From the NCBI RefSeq assembly GCF_900129555.1, contig NZ_FQWC01000002.1, forward strand, positions 620,001-684,000: 64,000 nt of DNA, written 5' to 3'. This DNA comes from Flavobacterium defluvii (GTDB lineage: Bacteria > Bacteroidota > Bacteroidia > Flavobacteriales > Flavobacteriaceae). Position numbers and translations under genes: made by a program. Below the pieces are notes generated by a model. It did no database searches and had not been told where the DNA came from. It worked only from the letters and a program-made list of their open reading frames with translations. Positions 35,632 to 45,038 of the stretch are shown piece after piece. The stretch's first letter is position 1; each line of letters opens with the position of its first letter.

Positions 35632-35964
35632 TTAGCAGCATTCGCTTCTCTTTTTTGCCAAATGATCTGATATGTGCTGAAAGAAGCCTTTTATCTTTTC
35701 CAGTCCAGGTTCATTGATGCAGTAGCAGATCGAGTTTCCTTCGATGCTTCCTTTAATCAAACCTGCATTTTTCAATTCTTTCAGATGCTGTGAAACGGTC
35801 GGCTGTGAAAGGGGGAGTTCGTTTACAATATCTCCGCAGATGCAGGCATCCACTTTTAATAAATATTCCATAATAGCAATACGCGCAGGATGGCCTAATG
35901 CTTTGGCTAAAACAGCCAGCTCGTTCTGGCTTTCTGTAAAGTGATCTGTTTTTGTTGCTCCCAT
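35632..35964 (-). CDS. arsR: ArsR-family arsenic repressor
   Basis: 110 residues from the ATG at 35964 (MGATKTDHF), preferred over an in-frame TTG upstream. Winged HTH with metal motif ACICG (Cys41, Cys43), recognition helix LSQPTVSQHLKELKNAGLI and a C-terminal ECC. First gene of the arsenic operon; a palindrome 13 bases upstream is its probable operator. Metal release from DNA upon As(III) binding is family knowledge. Confidence 0.92.
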   Translation of the reverse strand: MGATKTDHFTESQNELAVLAKALGHPARIAIMEYLLKVDACICGDIVNELPLSQPTVSQHLKELKNAGLIKGSIEGNSICYCINEPGLEKIKGFFQHISDHLAKKRSECC

Positions 35965-35976
35965 CGTTTTATATTT

Positions 35977-35988
35977 ATATTGCAATAT
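35977..35988. promoter_or_regulatory. Palindromic operator candidate for ArsR
   Basis: Perfect 12-base palindrome ATATTGCAATAT, 13 bases upstream of the arsR ATG. Consistent with autorepression of the whole 35964-30315 operon. Confidence 0.55.
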
Positions 35989-36429
35989 TACGATAATAAT
36001 TTAAATAAAAAAAAATATAAAGATTTATTTTTATGAAGATGAAGGCATCGGCTAAGAAAAAGATTCGATGCATATGGTTTTATAATATTGTTTGTTACCC
36101 GAATGCTAGTTTTATCAAACCAATGTATAAAGCAATAATTACATGGTTTATCGTTAGCTGATATTATATAAATACAATACAAACTGAACAACCCATAATT
36201 AGAAAGATGTTCAGCATTTGCAGTTATTTGTTATTAATAATACCAATTTTAAATTTAAAATTGGTATTATTAGATTTTCATACTGGTTCAATTTCGATCA
36301 TTAATTTGAATGGACTTCCACACCGTTCAAATGAAAGACAATTTAAAAAAATTGATATCCTTCAATATTAACCGATTAATCTTAATTCTAGAATTTGGTC
36401 TTACAATAATTTACTATTGTACTTATAAG
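35989..36429. other. 440-bp intergenic region between arsenic and copper modules
   Basis: No gene is supportable. It holds the ars promoter on the right and, at 36235-36272, a perfect 38-base palindrome. The multicopper oxidase gene ends at 36430. Confidence 0.6.
36235..36272. repeat. Perfect 38-bp palindrome
   Basis: Two 19-base arms (TAATAATACCAATTTTAAA and its complement) with no spacer at 36253/36254. All A/T apart from the CC/GG pair. It could be a bidirectional terminator (the copper operon ends 160 bases away), a protein-binding site or the trace of an inserted element. Confidence 0.85.
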
Positions 36430-38934
36430 CTAGTAATTTAAAATAAATCCTGCACCAAAGCCCATATCACTGTCATAGTGTGAAGACAAAGAACCCCATC
36501 TGGTAATTATATAGCGTAGTCCTGCCATATATTCCTTGTCTGTATTCCACATCAAATTCATTCTAAGCCGTTTAGAAACGGGAATGTCTTTACGTTCAAA
36601 TTGTAATCTGACTTTACCATCGGTAAAAACTTCAGCTTGTGCTACTATTAACATAGGTAGGATGTAGTTAACCCCTAGACTTACCACTGCACGTTTATCC
36701 TTAGTATTGGTTTGTCCAAAAAGATTATTTTCTTGTATATCTTCTCCCATTCTTCTATATCTCCAGTCAAATCCTATAAAAGGCATTAACCATTGCATTT
36801 TTCCAATATATCGACCAATATGTGTTTCTGTTTCATAACCATGCATGTCATTGTATCCTAACCTCCATTCGGTTCCAATGCTCCAGCGTGTACTTTGATA
36901 CATTGCTTCACCGTCATTTCCATTGGTGGCAAAATCATTTTCTGCCATAAAGTGGAATTTTCTGTCGTCGGCAAAAAGTTTTCGCTGTGCTAGTTTTGGG
37001 TTTGGTATTTCAGGATTGGCCGGCTGATTTTCATAAGTAAAAACCCTGCCCATTCCGCTCATCATATGATATAAAATATGGCAGTGAAAAAACCAGTCTC
37101 CATCAACATTGGCATTAAATTCCAAAGTATCGGTTTCCATAGGCATTATATCAATCACATTTTTTAATGGTGCATATTCTCCTTGTCCATTAAGAACCCT
37201 GAAATCATGTCCATGCAAGTGCATTGGATGGCGCATCATAGAATTATTATGCAAAATTATACGTACATTTTCACCTTTTTTAATTAATATTTTATCAGCT
37301 TCTGAAACCACCTTATTGTCCAGACTCCATACATATCGATTCATATTCCCCGTAAGTTCAAATTTTAGTTCTTTAACAGGGGCATTTTCGGGAAGCGTAG
37401 TTTTTGTAGGTGATTTAAGCATTGCATAATTTAGTGTTGTAATATCCGAAAGTGCATTGGCATTATATTGCTCAGCATCCATTTTCATTCCTTCCATCTT
37501 TGTACTGGTTTTAGGCTTTGTTTCACCTGTAATCTCAGGATACATTACTACATTCATATCCATCTTATTAAGGCTCATGCTCATTCCCATGTCATCCAGA
37601 TCGCCATTCATTTTCATCATGCCGTTCATCATTTTCATTCCTTCGAAATATTTAAGTTTTGGCAAAGGAGCTACTAATTGCTTAATTCCGCTTCCGATGT
37701 AAAGGGACGTAGATTTTGTTCGGTCTTCGGGTGTTGCTAAAAATTCATAAGCTGTTTTATCAGCTGGAATAGTAACAACTATGTCATAGGTTTCAGAAAC
37801 TGCAATAATTAGTCGATCAACCTCAACGGGTTCTACGTCATTCCCATCATTTGCCACAACCGTAATTTTCCCACCGGCATAGGTTAACCAAAAGTAGGTT
37901 GATGCACCTCCATTGGAAACCCGTAATCGGACCTTATCACCTGCTTTAAATTGGGAAAGCTGATTTTCATTTTTCCCATTGATTAAAAATTTGTCGTAAT
38001 AAACATCACTGACATCCATGGCATTCATTCGCTTCCATTCATTTTTTATTTTGTCGCTGAAATACCCCTGTTTTATAGCTTCTGCATAACTTTGTGTAGT
38101 GCCCTTTTTAATAGCAAACCAGTCTGATGCATTGTGCAGTAATCGATGTACATTTTCAGGTTTCATATCTGTCCATTCACTTAGTATTATGGGAACGGAA
38201 GGCAAATCATCGATTCCCTTGCGAAAGGTCGGATCATCTGTCCTTTTATTCATAATGAACGAACCGTACATGCCTATCTGTTCCTGAAGTTCCGTATGGC
38301 TATGATACCAGTGTGTGCCATGCTGAATAATGGGAAAAGTATACAGATGCGTCGTATGGGGTTTAATTGGCATTTGAGTTAGATTTGGCACACCATCATA
38401 TTGATTGGGTAAGAATAAGCCATGCCAATGCAAGGAAGTATCTTCATCCAGCTCATTGTGAACATAGATTTCCGCAGTATCTCCTTCTGTAAAGGTCAAA
38501 GTAGGCATAGGTATTTGTCCGTTAACGGCAATGGCCCTTTTTGCTTTTCCTGTAAAATTTACAATTGTGTCTCTTATATACAGGTCATATCGGACTACAC
38601 GCGGTGGCGAAGTATTTTCTTCAGCTCTTTTCTGAGAAATAGAACTACTATTGCCGTCCTGAAGTGTCTTATTACCTTGGTCAGTTTGCTTGGTGGCTTT
38701 ATTTTCTGCTGTTTTTGTTTGCTTGTCTGACTTTTCCGGAACTAGTTTCATACCGCACTTGGGGCAGTTTCCTGGTTTGGCTTCATGAATTTCGGGATGC
38801 ATTGGACAAGTATACGTAGTGGGATTTGACTCTTCTTTCGAAGGCTTTTTATCCATTTCCATTGTTTTCATATCCTGAGCATAAATTAGGACAGGAAGCA
38901 TGATAAAAACTAGTATTGTAAGTATATTTTTCAT
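36430..38934 (-). CDS. Multicopper oxidase (CopA/PcoA-like) fused to a CopB-like beta-barrel
   Basis: An 834-residue exported protein. After the signal peptide comes a CPMHP...CPKCGM metal-binding module (about 41-67). A Lys/Thr-rich linker leads to three cupredoxin domains with all four copper-site clusters: LHWHGLF, WYHSHTELQ, HPMHLHGHDF and HCHILYHMMSGM (Met/His-rich between, MMKMNGDLDDMGM type). The last about 180 residues (from FHFMAENDFATNG) are a predicted outer-membrane beta-barrel similar to CopB/PcoB. In Proteobacteria PcoA and PcoB are separate; here oxidase and barrel are one chain. Proposed role: oxidise Cu(I) in the periplasm and tie the enzyme to the outer membrane. Transcription is from the copper module upstream. 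Confidence 0.85.
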   Translation of the reverse strand: MKNILTILVFIMLPVLIYAQDMKTMEMDKKPSKEESNPTTYTCPMHPEIHEAKPGNCPKCGMKLVPEKSDKQTKTAENKATKQTDQGNKTLQDGNSSSISQKRAEENTSPPRVVRYDLYIRDTIVNFTGKAKRAIAVNGQIPMPTLTFTEGDTAEIYVHNELDEDTSLHWHGLFLPNQYDGVPNLTQMPIKPHTTHLYTFPIIQHGTHWYHSHTELQEQIGMYGSFIMNKRTDDPTFRKGIDDLPSVPIILSEWTDMKPENVHRLLHNASDWFAIKKGTTQSYAEAIKQGYFSDKIKNEWKRMNAMDVSDVYYDKFLINGKNENQLSQFKAGDKVRLRVSNGGASTYFWLTYAGGKITVVANDGNDVEPVEVDRLIIAVSETYDIVVTIPADKTAYEFLATPEDRTKSTSLYIGSGIKQLVAPLPKLKYFEGMKMMNGMMKMNGDLDDMGMSMSLNKMDMNVVMYPEITGETKPKTSTKMEGMKMDAEQYNANALSDITTLNYAMLKSPTKTTLPENAPVKELKFELTGNMNRYVWSLDNKVVSEADKILIKKGENVRIILHNNSMMRHPMHLHGHDFRVLNGQGEYAPLKNVIDIMPMETDTLEFNANVDGDWFFHCHILYHMMSGMGRVFTYENQPANPEIPNPKLAQRKLFADDRKFHFMAENDFATNGNDGEAMYQSTRWSIGTEWRLGYNDMHGYETETHIGRYIGKMQWLMPFIGFDWRYRRMGEDIQENNLFGQTNTKDKRAVVSLGVNYILPMLIVAQAEVFTDGKVRLQFERKDIPVSKRLRMNLMWNTDKEYMAGLRYIITRWGSLSSHYDSDMGFGAGFILNY

Positions 38935-38962
38935 ATTGCTATTTTTATAGAATATTGTTCTG

Positions 38963-39457
38963 TTATTTTTTTTTCATTTCACCCAACTTGGCTTTCATCT
39001 GCGCAATTTCAGCTTCTTGTGCTTTTATAATGTCTTGTGCAAGCTGACTTATTTCTGGATCTTGAAGGGAAGCCTCTTTGGCCATGAGGATTGCCGCTGC
39101 ATGGTGTGGAATCATTGATTTTAAGAACTCTTTATCGTCAACAGCCGCTTGCAGTCTGATGCAGGAAAAAAAAATAATTGCAGCAAGGCCGCCTATGGCA
39201 AGTAATGCCATGTTCCACTTTTTATTCATATACATACTGCCCATTACAATAATCTCAATTATGAGCATCGGCATAGTCATTAGTCCTGCCATGTAAAATT
39301 GATTTACATTGGGAATGACATTAGCAAAAACATCTACCATCGAGTACATTAGGATGTACATAGCAATAAATGACAATACGATCATAAATGCTAATTTTTT
39401 GTACATTTTTGGGTTTTTCTCTTTTGAATGCTGCTGTGTTGTGTGTTCCATTTTCAT
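38963..39457 (-). CDS. DUF305-domain membrane protein
   Basis: A 164-residue protein with three predicted helices (about 20-45, 53-75, 83-100) and a C-terminal DUF305-type helical domain with the conserved MIPHHAAAILMAKEA motif (about 124-138) and helices rich in Lys/Glu. DUF305 proteins are frequent in copper clusters and the His pair can bind metal. It lies 28 bases before the oxidase gene. Confidence 0.85.
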   Translation of the reverse strand: MKMEHTTQQHSKEKNPKMYKKLAFMIVLSFIAMYILMYSMVDVFANVIPNVNQFYMAGLMTMPMLIIEIIVMGSMYMNKKWNMALLAIGGLAAIIFFSCIRLQAAVDDKEFLKSMIPHHAAAILMAKEASLQDPEISQLAQDIIKAQEAEIAQMKAKLGEMKKK

Positions 39458-39606
39458 GATTTTTTTCCTTTAAAAGTTATTTAGATTAATAAATTTTCCT
39501 CCAAAACAAATCTAATGGCACTATAATATAATACAGCATTAGCTTAAGTGGCGGGGATTTTTTCTGCGCTTGTATTTTTCAATGTGATATTGTAATAGCT
39601 TAATAT

Positions 39607-40479
39607 TTATTTGCTTTTAAGTAATAATTGTAACTCTTCAAGCTGGTTTTTTAATTTTTCCGTGCCTTTCATTTTTTTCTGTTCTGCAATTGCAAGGGCT
39701 TTTTTTGCAGCCTCGATGGCATTGGGATAATCCTTGAGTTCTACTGAGATTTTCTGTCTTAAAGTCGGATAATAAAAATTTTCAGGATCTAATTTTTCAG
39801 CTTCAGCTAACCACGATACTGCTTGGTTGTTTGCTCTGCACGTGGCTGAATAATAATTTGCTGCCTGAAACAATAAAGTAGCATTTTGACTTTTTTCTTT
39901 AATAATATATTTGTCAATTAGGGCTAAAATTTCTTTGTCAGCTTTGCTTTTCATAGGTATTTTAACCATTGTGTTTTCCCATTCTATTTTAAGGAAGCCT
40001 TCTCCTTTACTGTTGATGTCATTTAATTCAATGGTAAAAGTTTCATAAAAACCAATCGTTTTTTCTGTGGGAACGGTAAAACGCATAACATCTTTTTTCT
40101 CATCATAACCAGTTTCGCCATGTAAAGTAATATCACTATTGATAATTATAGTCCACTCATTTTCTGAAGGAATTGAGAATACAGAATAAGTTCCTTCTCT
40201 TAAAATATTGTTTCCAAAAGCAATATCTTCATTAGTACTTATGGTCGTACAATCGCTGGCGCCTGTTCGCCAGAGTTTACCAAAAGGCACTAATTCGCCA
40301 AATATTTTTCGCCCTCTTACTAAGGGTCTGCTATAGGATATTTTGACTGTAGAACTTCCGATTTCTTGTTGAAATGATGCAGAGGGACTTGCAGGGGTAA
40401 GTTTAATTTGAATTTTTTCTTGTGCAGAAATTGATAACGATTGCATAATAATGAAGCTTAGCAGAATTATTTTTTTCAT
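39607..40479 (-). CDS. DUF2911-family exported protein with TPR-like tail
   Basis: 290 residues from the ATG at 40479 (signal peptide MKKIILLSFIIMQSLSISAQ); an earlier start would overlap the upstream nuclease-like gene. The DUF2911 domain covers about 30-190 (STVKISYSRPLVRGRKIFGELVPFGKLWRTGA), a beta-sandwich common in Bacteroidota, and the end has two TPR-like helices (AWLAEAEKLDPENFYYP). Function unknown. It lies 149 bases upstream of the DUF305 gene. Confidence 0.85.
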   Translation of the reverse strand: MKKIILLSFIIMQSLSISAQEKIQIKLTPASPSASFQQEIGSSTVKISYSRPLVRGRKIFGELVPFGKLWRTGASDCTTISTNEDIAFGNNILREGTYSVFSIPSENEWTIIINSDITLHGETGYDEKKDVMRFTVPTEKTIGFYETFTIELNDINSKGEGFLKIEWENTMVKIPMKSKADKEILALIDKYIIKEKSQNATLLFQAANYYSATCRANNQAVSWLAEAEKLDPENFYYPTLRQKISVELKDYPNAIEAAKKALAIAEQKKMKGTEKLKNQLEELQLLLKSK

Positions 40480-40490
40480 AGTTTTTAATT

Positions 40491-41735
40491 TTAAATTGAT
40501 TTTGATATTTTTTCCATTATCGAATGGTCGCTGCCAAATTTGCATATAGCATCACAATTGGCTCTTAGTTCAGAAAACAGGATATACTTAATATTCATTT
40601 TAGAGTTTTTTATAACAGGTCTATTGAGTTGAAGGACTAAATCCTTTTCCCGATTATTTGGAATTATAATATAAAAAACTTCCTGTCCGTTTGAAATAGT
40701 AAAGTATAGGTCAGACAACCGTAGTATGCCCGAATAGATACTAGTGCTCTTTTCTACTTCAAAGGCTCCTATAATTTTGTTTGTGCCTTTTTCGAACCAC
40801 AACACATCAATTAACTTGATGGTATTTTGAGTGTCCTTGTCAGTAGGCAGCTCAGGGAATTTTCCAAGTGAAATAAAGGAGAAATTCTGCCCATCAAACG
40901 ATTTGCTTTTATCATTGCTTGCCGGAGTAACATCGAAACCCAATGAAACTCCAATTTTTAATAAATGGTACTGCATTTCACTATGCAGATTTTCTTCTAG
41001 TTTTTCGTCAAGTATTTCTTTCTGACGTTTGTGTACGTTTTTTTCGAATCTTGCACGTTCTACTTCGCTTAAATATTCATCATTGCCTATTAGCATTTTC
41101 TGAGTTCCAATTTCAAAACACAATCCAGCGATGGCACCCAAATCATTTGAGAGCTGAGATTTATGCAAACTGTTAGTTTCCATTAAAACTTCTCTTATTT
41201 TAAGATATTCTGTCCAGCTTCCCAATTTTTTTTTGTCTTTAAAAAGAAAATTAAAACCATTTAGAATAGCAGTGTTGAATGGTGGGAACCAGGTTGGGTG
41301 TATGAAATATAGAATACTGGCAACCGCTGGCCCTAAGCCTTTAATTTTTAATTCATCGAGTCTTATGATTTCTTTTACAACCTGTTCTTCAGACTTGGCA
41401 TTGATACAATTTTCAAGAAACTGACCAAAAGCCAATTTATTGTTTTGATTTTCATAGATATCTGGAATGCGTAATTTGGGTTTCCAGTAAAACGGATGTG
41501 AAACTCCGGCAAAGACTTGTTTTTGTTCAGCAATGCAGCTCAGTACAAATTCTAGGCTGCTTTCTTTGAAATCATTAGGAAAGGTTTTGCTTTTAATATC
41601 CTCAATGACTTGCAGAACACCGCGTCTTATAGTGCGAAATGCCTTTAATCGTTGATCGTTATATATAAACCAGGTATTGTAGACACTTTCGTTATCAATT
41701 TTATACTGCAGAATAATTTGTCCTAGATTGGTCAT
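40491..41735 (-). CDS. PD-(D/E)XK nuclease-like protein with helix-hairpin-helix, unknown role
   Basis: A 414-residue protein. The middle part (ELKIKGLGPAVASILYFIHP, about 128-148) is helix-hairpin-helix DNA-binding-like. The C-terminal region has the restriction-endonuclease pattern IDVLWFEKGTNKIIGAFEVEKS then STSIYSGILRLSDLYFT, i.e. Asp ... Glu-x-Glu-Lys. The RLSDL and EVEKS blocks are typical of a family of Bacteroidota nuclease-like proteins. No methylase neighbour. It is squeezed between the copper ATPase and DUF2911 genes with 11- and 29-base gaps, an odd place, so probably imported as a defence or repair gene. Confidence 0.65.
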   Translation of the reverse strand: MTNLGQIILQYKIDNESVYNTWFIYNDQRLKAFRTIRRGVLQVIEDIKSKTFPNDFKESSLEFVLSCIAEQKQVFAGVSHPFYWKPKLRIPDIYENQNNKLAFGQFLENCINAKSEEQVVKEIIRLDELKIKGLGPAVASILYFIHPTWFPPFNTAILNGFNFLFKDKKKLGSWTEYLKIREVLMETNSLHKSQLSNDLGAIAGLCFEIGTQKMLIGNDEYLSEVERARFEKNVHKRQKEILDEKLEENLHSEMQYHLLKIGVSLGFDVTPASNDKSKSFDGQNFSFISLGKFPELPTDKDTQNTIKLIDVLWFEKGTNKIIGAFEVEKSTSIYSGILRLSDLYFTISNGQEVFYIIIPNNREKDLVLQLNRPVIKNSKMNIKYILFSELRANCDAICKFGSDHSIMEKISKSI

Positions 41736-41764
41736 CTTTGTTTGTATAGTAAATTATTTATTCT

Positions 41765-44302
41765 TTAGAGTTTTAAACTTCTTAATCGCAATGCATTGAC
41801 AATAACAGATACAGAACTAAAGCTCATTGCCAGGGCAGCAATCATAGGAGAAAGTAATATTCCGAAAAACGGATATAAAACTCCAGCTGCAACAGGAACC
41901 CCTAATACGTTGTATATAAAAGCAAAGAAGAGATTTTGTTTTATATTGCTCATTACAGCATGGCTCAGGTTTTTAGCTTTTACAATTCCTTGCAAATCTC
42001 CTTTTACCAATGTAATCTTGGCACTTTCTATTGCAACATCTGTTCCTGTTCCCATCGCAATTCCGATATCCGATTGTGCCAAAGCCGGCGCATCATTTAT
42101 ACCGTCACCCGCCATAGCAACAATTTTTCCTTCAGCTTGTAATTTCTCGATTACTTTTAATTTATCCTCTGGTAAACAGCCTGCTTGAAAAGAAGTCAAA
42201 TGCAATTCGTCGGCAACAGCCTTGGCAGTATTTATATTATCTCCCGTAAGCATGATTACTTCAACTCCTTGACGCATTAATTCTTTTATAGCAGCAGCAC
42301 TGGTTTCTTTTATGGCATCGGTTATCGTTACAAATCCCACCACGTTTTTATCTACAGCGATGTAAGAAACCGTCTTTCCTAATTTTTGCTCGGCAATAAT
42401 TTTCTCTTCTATGACAGCAGAAACAATTGCCCCTGCTTGCTCCATTAATTTTTTATTGCCTAATGCCGTCTTCTTACCAATAGCAGTTCCAATCACTCCT
42501 TTACCTGCGATGTTTTCAAAATCATTGACTTTTGTCAAAGAGACATTTTTCGCTTTTGCAAATTTCACTACGGCCTGTGCCAAAGGGTGTTCGCTATATT
42601 GATTTAAAGAAGCAATAAATTGTAACAGTTCCTCTTCTGAATACTCGAAAGCAACAATTTTCTCTACAGAAGGTTTTCCTTCGGTAATTGTCCCCGTTTT
42701 ATCAGTAATCAGAACATTTACTTTGTTCATATTTTCTAAGGCTTCGGCATTTTTTATGAGAATTCCCGATTGTGCTCCTTTACCAACCCCTACCATTACA
42801 GACATCGGTGTTGCTAAACCCAGTGCACATGGACAAGCAATTATCAATACGGCAATGGCGTTGATAAATCCGTAAACCATTGCCGGTTCCGGGCCAAATT
42901 TTGCCCAAATGAAAAAAGTAAGAACAGAGATAACAACAACAATCGGCACAAAATATTTGGCGATACTATCTGCTAGTTTCTGTATTGGTGCTCTGGAACG
43001 GCTTGCATTATTGACCATTTGTATAATTTGCGAAAGCAAAGTTTCCGAACCTACTTTTTCGGCAATCATAACAAATGATCTGTTTCCATTGATGGTTCCT
43101 GATGATACCGCATCTCCCATTTTTTTATCCACAGGAATTGGTTCGCCGGTAATCATCGATTCGTCTATTGTGCTTTCACCATCGGTTATCTTCCCATCCA
43201 CAGGAATTTTGTCTCCGGGTTTTACCCGTAATAAATCACCTTTTTTGATATCATGGATTGAGATTATTTTATCGACTCCTTCAAGAACCAAAGTAGCTTC
43301 GGTAGGTGCTAATTTCAATAATTCTTTTATGGCACCACTGGTTTGACTGTGCGCTCTTGCTTCAAGCAATTGTCCTAGTAATACCAGTGTAAGAATTACC
43401 GTTGCCGCTTCAAAATAAAGATGAATTGTTCCGTGTTCCGATTTAAACTCCTCCGGAAATACATCCGGAAAAAACATTCCAACAATACTAAACAAAAATG
43501 CTACCCCAGTACCAATTGCGATAAGGGTAAACATATTTAAATTCCAAGTTACAATTGATTTCCATCCGCGAACGAAAAACATCCAACCGGCATAAAACAT
43601 CACGGGGAGTGAGAAAATCAGCTGAACCCAATTCCATTTTTGAACGTCCATTATTTTCAATAATGGATTGTCATGCATCATCTCTATCATAGCAATAAAA
43701 AAGATAGGCACCGTAAAGAGTATTGCTATTTTCATTTTTTGCAGCAACTCCTTATATACTTTGTTCTCCTCTGTATCCGTTGGCTCCATAGGCACTAAGT
43801 CCATTCCACAAATTGGGCATGAACCAGGCGCATTGGTAATAACTTCCGAATGCATCGGACAGGTATATTGCTGTACTTGAATAGCTGCTGGCTCTTGTAT
43901 CAAATCCATTCCGCACACAGGACAATCTCCGGCTTTATCATACATTTTATCACCTTCACAATGCATTGGGCAATAGTATTTTCCACCGGCATGATTATGA
44001 GGTACCGCTATTTTTTTATGATCCTTGTTGTGTTGATGATCATTAGCAGTACTACAGCATGATTTCTCAGCTGTTTTTTCGTGGGAATGAGTAGCATGAG
44101 TCATTTCAATGGTGTACTTTCCAACGGCAGTTAATGCGGCTTGAAGTTCTTCGGTGGCAATATGTTTTTCCATCGTAATGGTTGCCATCGGTGGATCTAA
44201 TGTGACATTTGCCTTTATTCCTTCGACTGCATTTAATGTTTTTTCTACTTTGGTGCGGCATCCATCGCAAGTCATTCCTGATATTGTATAGGTATGTGTC
44301 AT
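41765..44302 (-). CDS. copA: Copper-translocating P1B-type ATPase with HMA and two CxMCP metal modules
   Basis: An 845-residue ATPase. The N-terminal HMA domain has GMTCDGC (9-15), followed by two CPMHC/CPMHS...CPxCGMDL modules (about 108-133 and 147-170). Eight helices with the CPC site ACPCALGLATP (about 490), the phosphorylation motif DKTGTIT (about 537), the TGE actuator loop (MITGEPIPVDKK), HP motif (SEHPLAQAV) and GDGINDAPALAQ. This exports Cu(I) (or Ag) from the cytosol. Longer than the usual about 750 residues because of the extra modules. Upstream of the nuclease-like gene; the 5' gap (44303-44480) holds no gene. Confidence 0.97.
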   Translation of the reverse strand: MTHTYTISGMTCDGCRTKVEKTLNAVEGIKANVTLDPPMATITMEKHIATEELQAALTAVGKYTIEMTHATHSHEKTAEKSCCSTANDHQHNKDHKKIAVPHNHAGGKYYCPMHCEGDKMYDKAGDCPVCGMDLIQEPAAIQVQQYTCPMHSEVITNAPGSCPICGMDLVPMEPTDTEENKVYKELLQKMKIAILFTVPIFFIAMIEMMHDNPLLKIMDVQKWNWVQLIFSLPVMFYAGWMFFVRGWKSIVTWNLNMFTLIAIGTGVAFLFSIVGMFFPDVFPEEFKSEHGTIHLYFEAATVILTLVLLGQLLEARAHSQTSGAIKELLKLAPTEATLVLEGVDKIISIHDIKKGDLLRVKPGDKIPVDGKITDGESTIDESMITGEPIPVDKKMGDAVSSGTINGNRSFVMIAEKVGSETLLSQIIQMVNNASRSRAPIQKLADSIAKYFVPIVVVISVLTFFIWAKFGPEPAMVYGFINAIAVLIIACPCALGLATPMSVMVGVGKGAQSGILIKNAEALENMNKVNVLITDKTGTITEGKPSVEKIVAFEYSEEELLQFIASLNQYSEHPLAQAVVKFAKAKNVSLTKVNDFENIAGKGVIGTAIGKKTALGNKKLMEQAGAIVSAVIEEKIIAEQKLGKTVSYIAVDKNVVGFVTITDAIKETSAAAIKELMRQGVEVIMLTGDNINTAKAVADELHLTSFQAGCLPEDKLKVIEKLQAEGKIVAMAGDGINDAPALAQSDIGIAMGTGTDVAIESAKITLVKGDLQGIVKAKNLSHAVMSNIKQNLFFAFIYNVLGVPVAAGVLYPFFGILLSPMIAALAMSFSSVSVIVNALRLRSLKL

Positions 44303-44480
44303 AAGGTTGTTTTTTTAGATACGATGTGTTATTTGTTTAGTATATAGAAAGTTAGTGTTTTTTTTTGAAGCTAATATGTATTTTAAACTTGTTTCAAATG
44401 GCTTGTTTCTCATCAGCTGTTTCAACCAATTGTTTAACACTAAAAAATAATTACAAACCGTCTTCAATCTTAGATTCTGA

Positions 44481-45020
44481 TTATTTAATTGTTTCTTTCA
44501 CCTCACCACATTTAAGCATTTTTTCTCCAAAGTAAGGGTTACGCACTTCTTTGGTAGTACTAATCCATACTGCCCCTTTATTATCAAAAGCCATTGGACA
44601 ATAGTGCACATACAGCTCAGCGTCAGCCATTCCTGCTTTCTTCAGCAAGCCAACCATTTCATTACTTAGTTGAGAATAAGCTACTCGCTGCTTTTCAATA
44701 TCCGGAGCTGAAACGATTGCCCCAGCACTTGTAACAAGATTACTGTTGGCGCTGATTTTTTGCGCTCCCGCCTCAATCGCATTAGCTGCCAGTTTTGCCT
44801 CTGCGATATTACCTTGAGTAAGGGCAACTGTTAAATGAGTATACTGGCTGTAAATTGCGTTTAAAAGATCATCATTTATCTTTACTTCGGATTCCTTAGT
44901 AATTGCGACTGACGTTTTCTTATTCTGTGGAATCTCTTTCTTTTTGTTTTCATTATTACCACAGGCAATAAGCAACAAGATTGATAATATGGAGATTCCT
45001 GATTTGATTAATTCTTTCAT
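44481..45020 (-). CDS. DUF3347-domain lipoprotein (copper-module accessory), paralogue 1
   Basis: A 179-residue lipoprotein (lipobox ILLLIACG, Cys20). The DUF3347 domain spans about 50-170: LLNAIYSQYTHLTVAL, a helix with ARAxANAIE, then HYCPMAFDNKGAVWISTTKE and NPYFGEKMLKCG. The CPM ... NPYxGxKMLxCG pattern occurs in all four DUF3347 proteins here and should bind copper through Cys/Met. Nineteen bases before the next gene (the adaptor), one operon. Confidence 0.85.
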   Translation of the reverse strand: MKELIKSGISILSILLLIACGNNENKKKEIPQNKKTSVAITKESEVKINDDLLNAIYSQYTHLTVALTQGNIAEAKLAANAIEAGAQKISANSNLVTSAGAIVSAPDIEKQRVAYSQLSNEMVGLLKKAGMADAELYVHYCPMAFDNKGAVWISTTKEVRNPYFGEKMLKCGEVKETIK

Positions 45021-45038
45021 TATTTGCTTGATTAATTA

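Noticed and set aside
37457..37702. Frames opposite the multicopper oxidase with His/Phe-rich products.
   Set aside because: They are antisense to the Met-rich part of the oxidase; composition is a by-product of ATG/CAT-rich codons.
40491..41735. Complete type II restriction-modification system in the copper operon.
   Set aside because: No methylase is adjacent; the only methylase is 27 kb away in a separate element.
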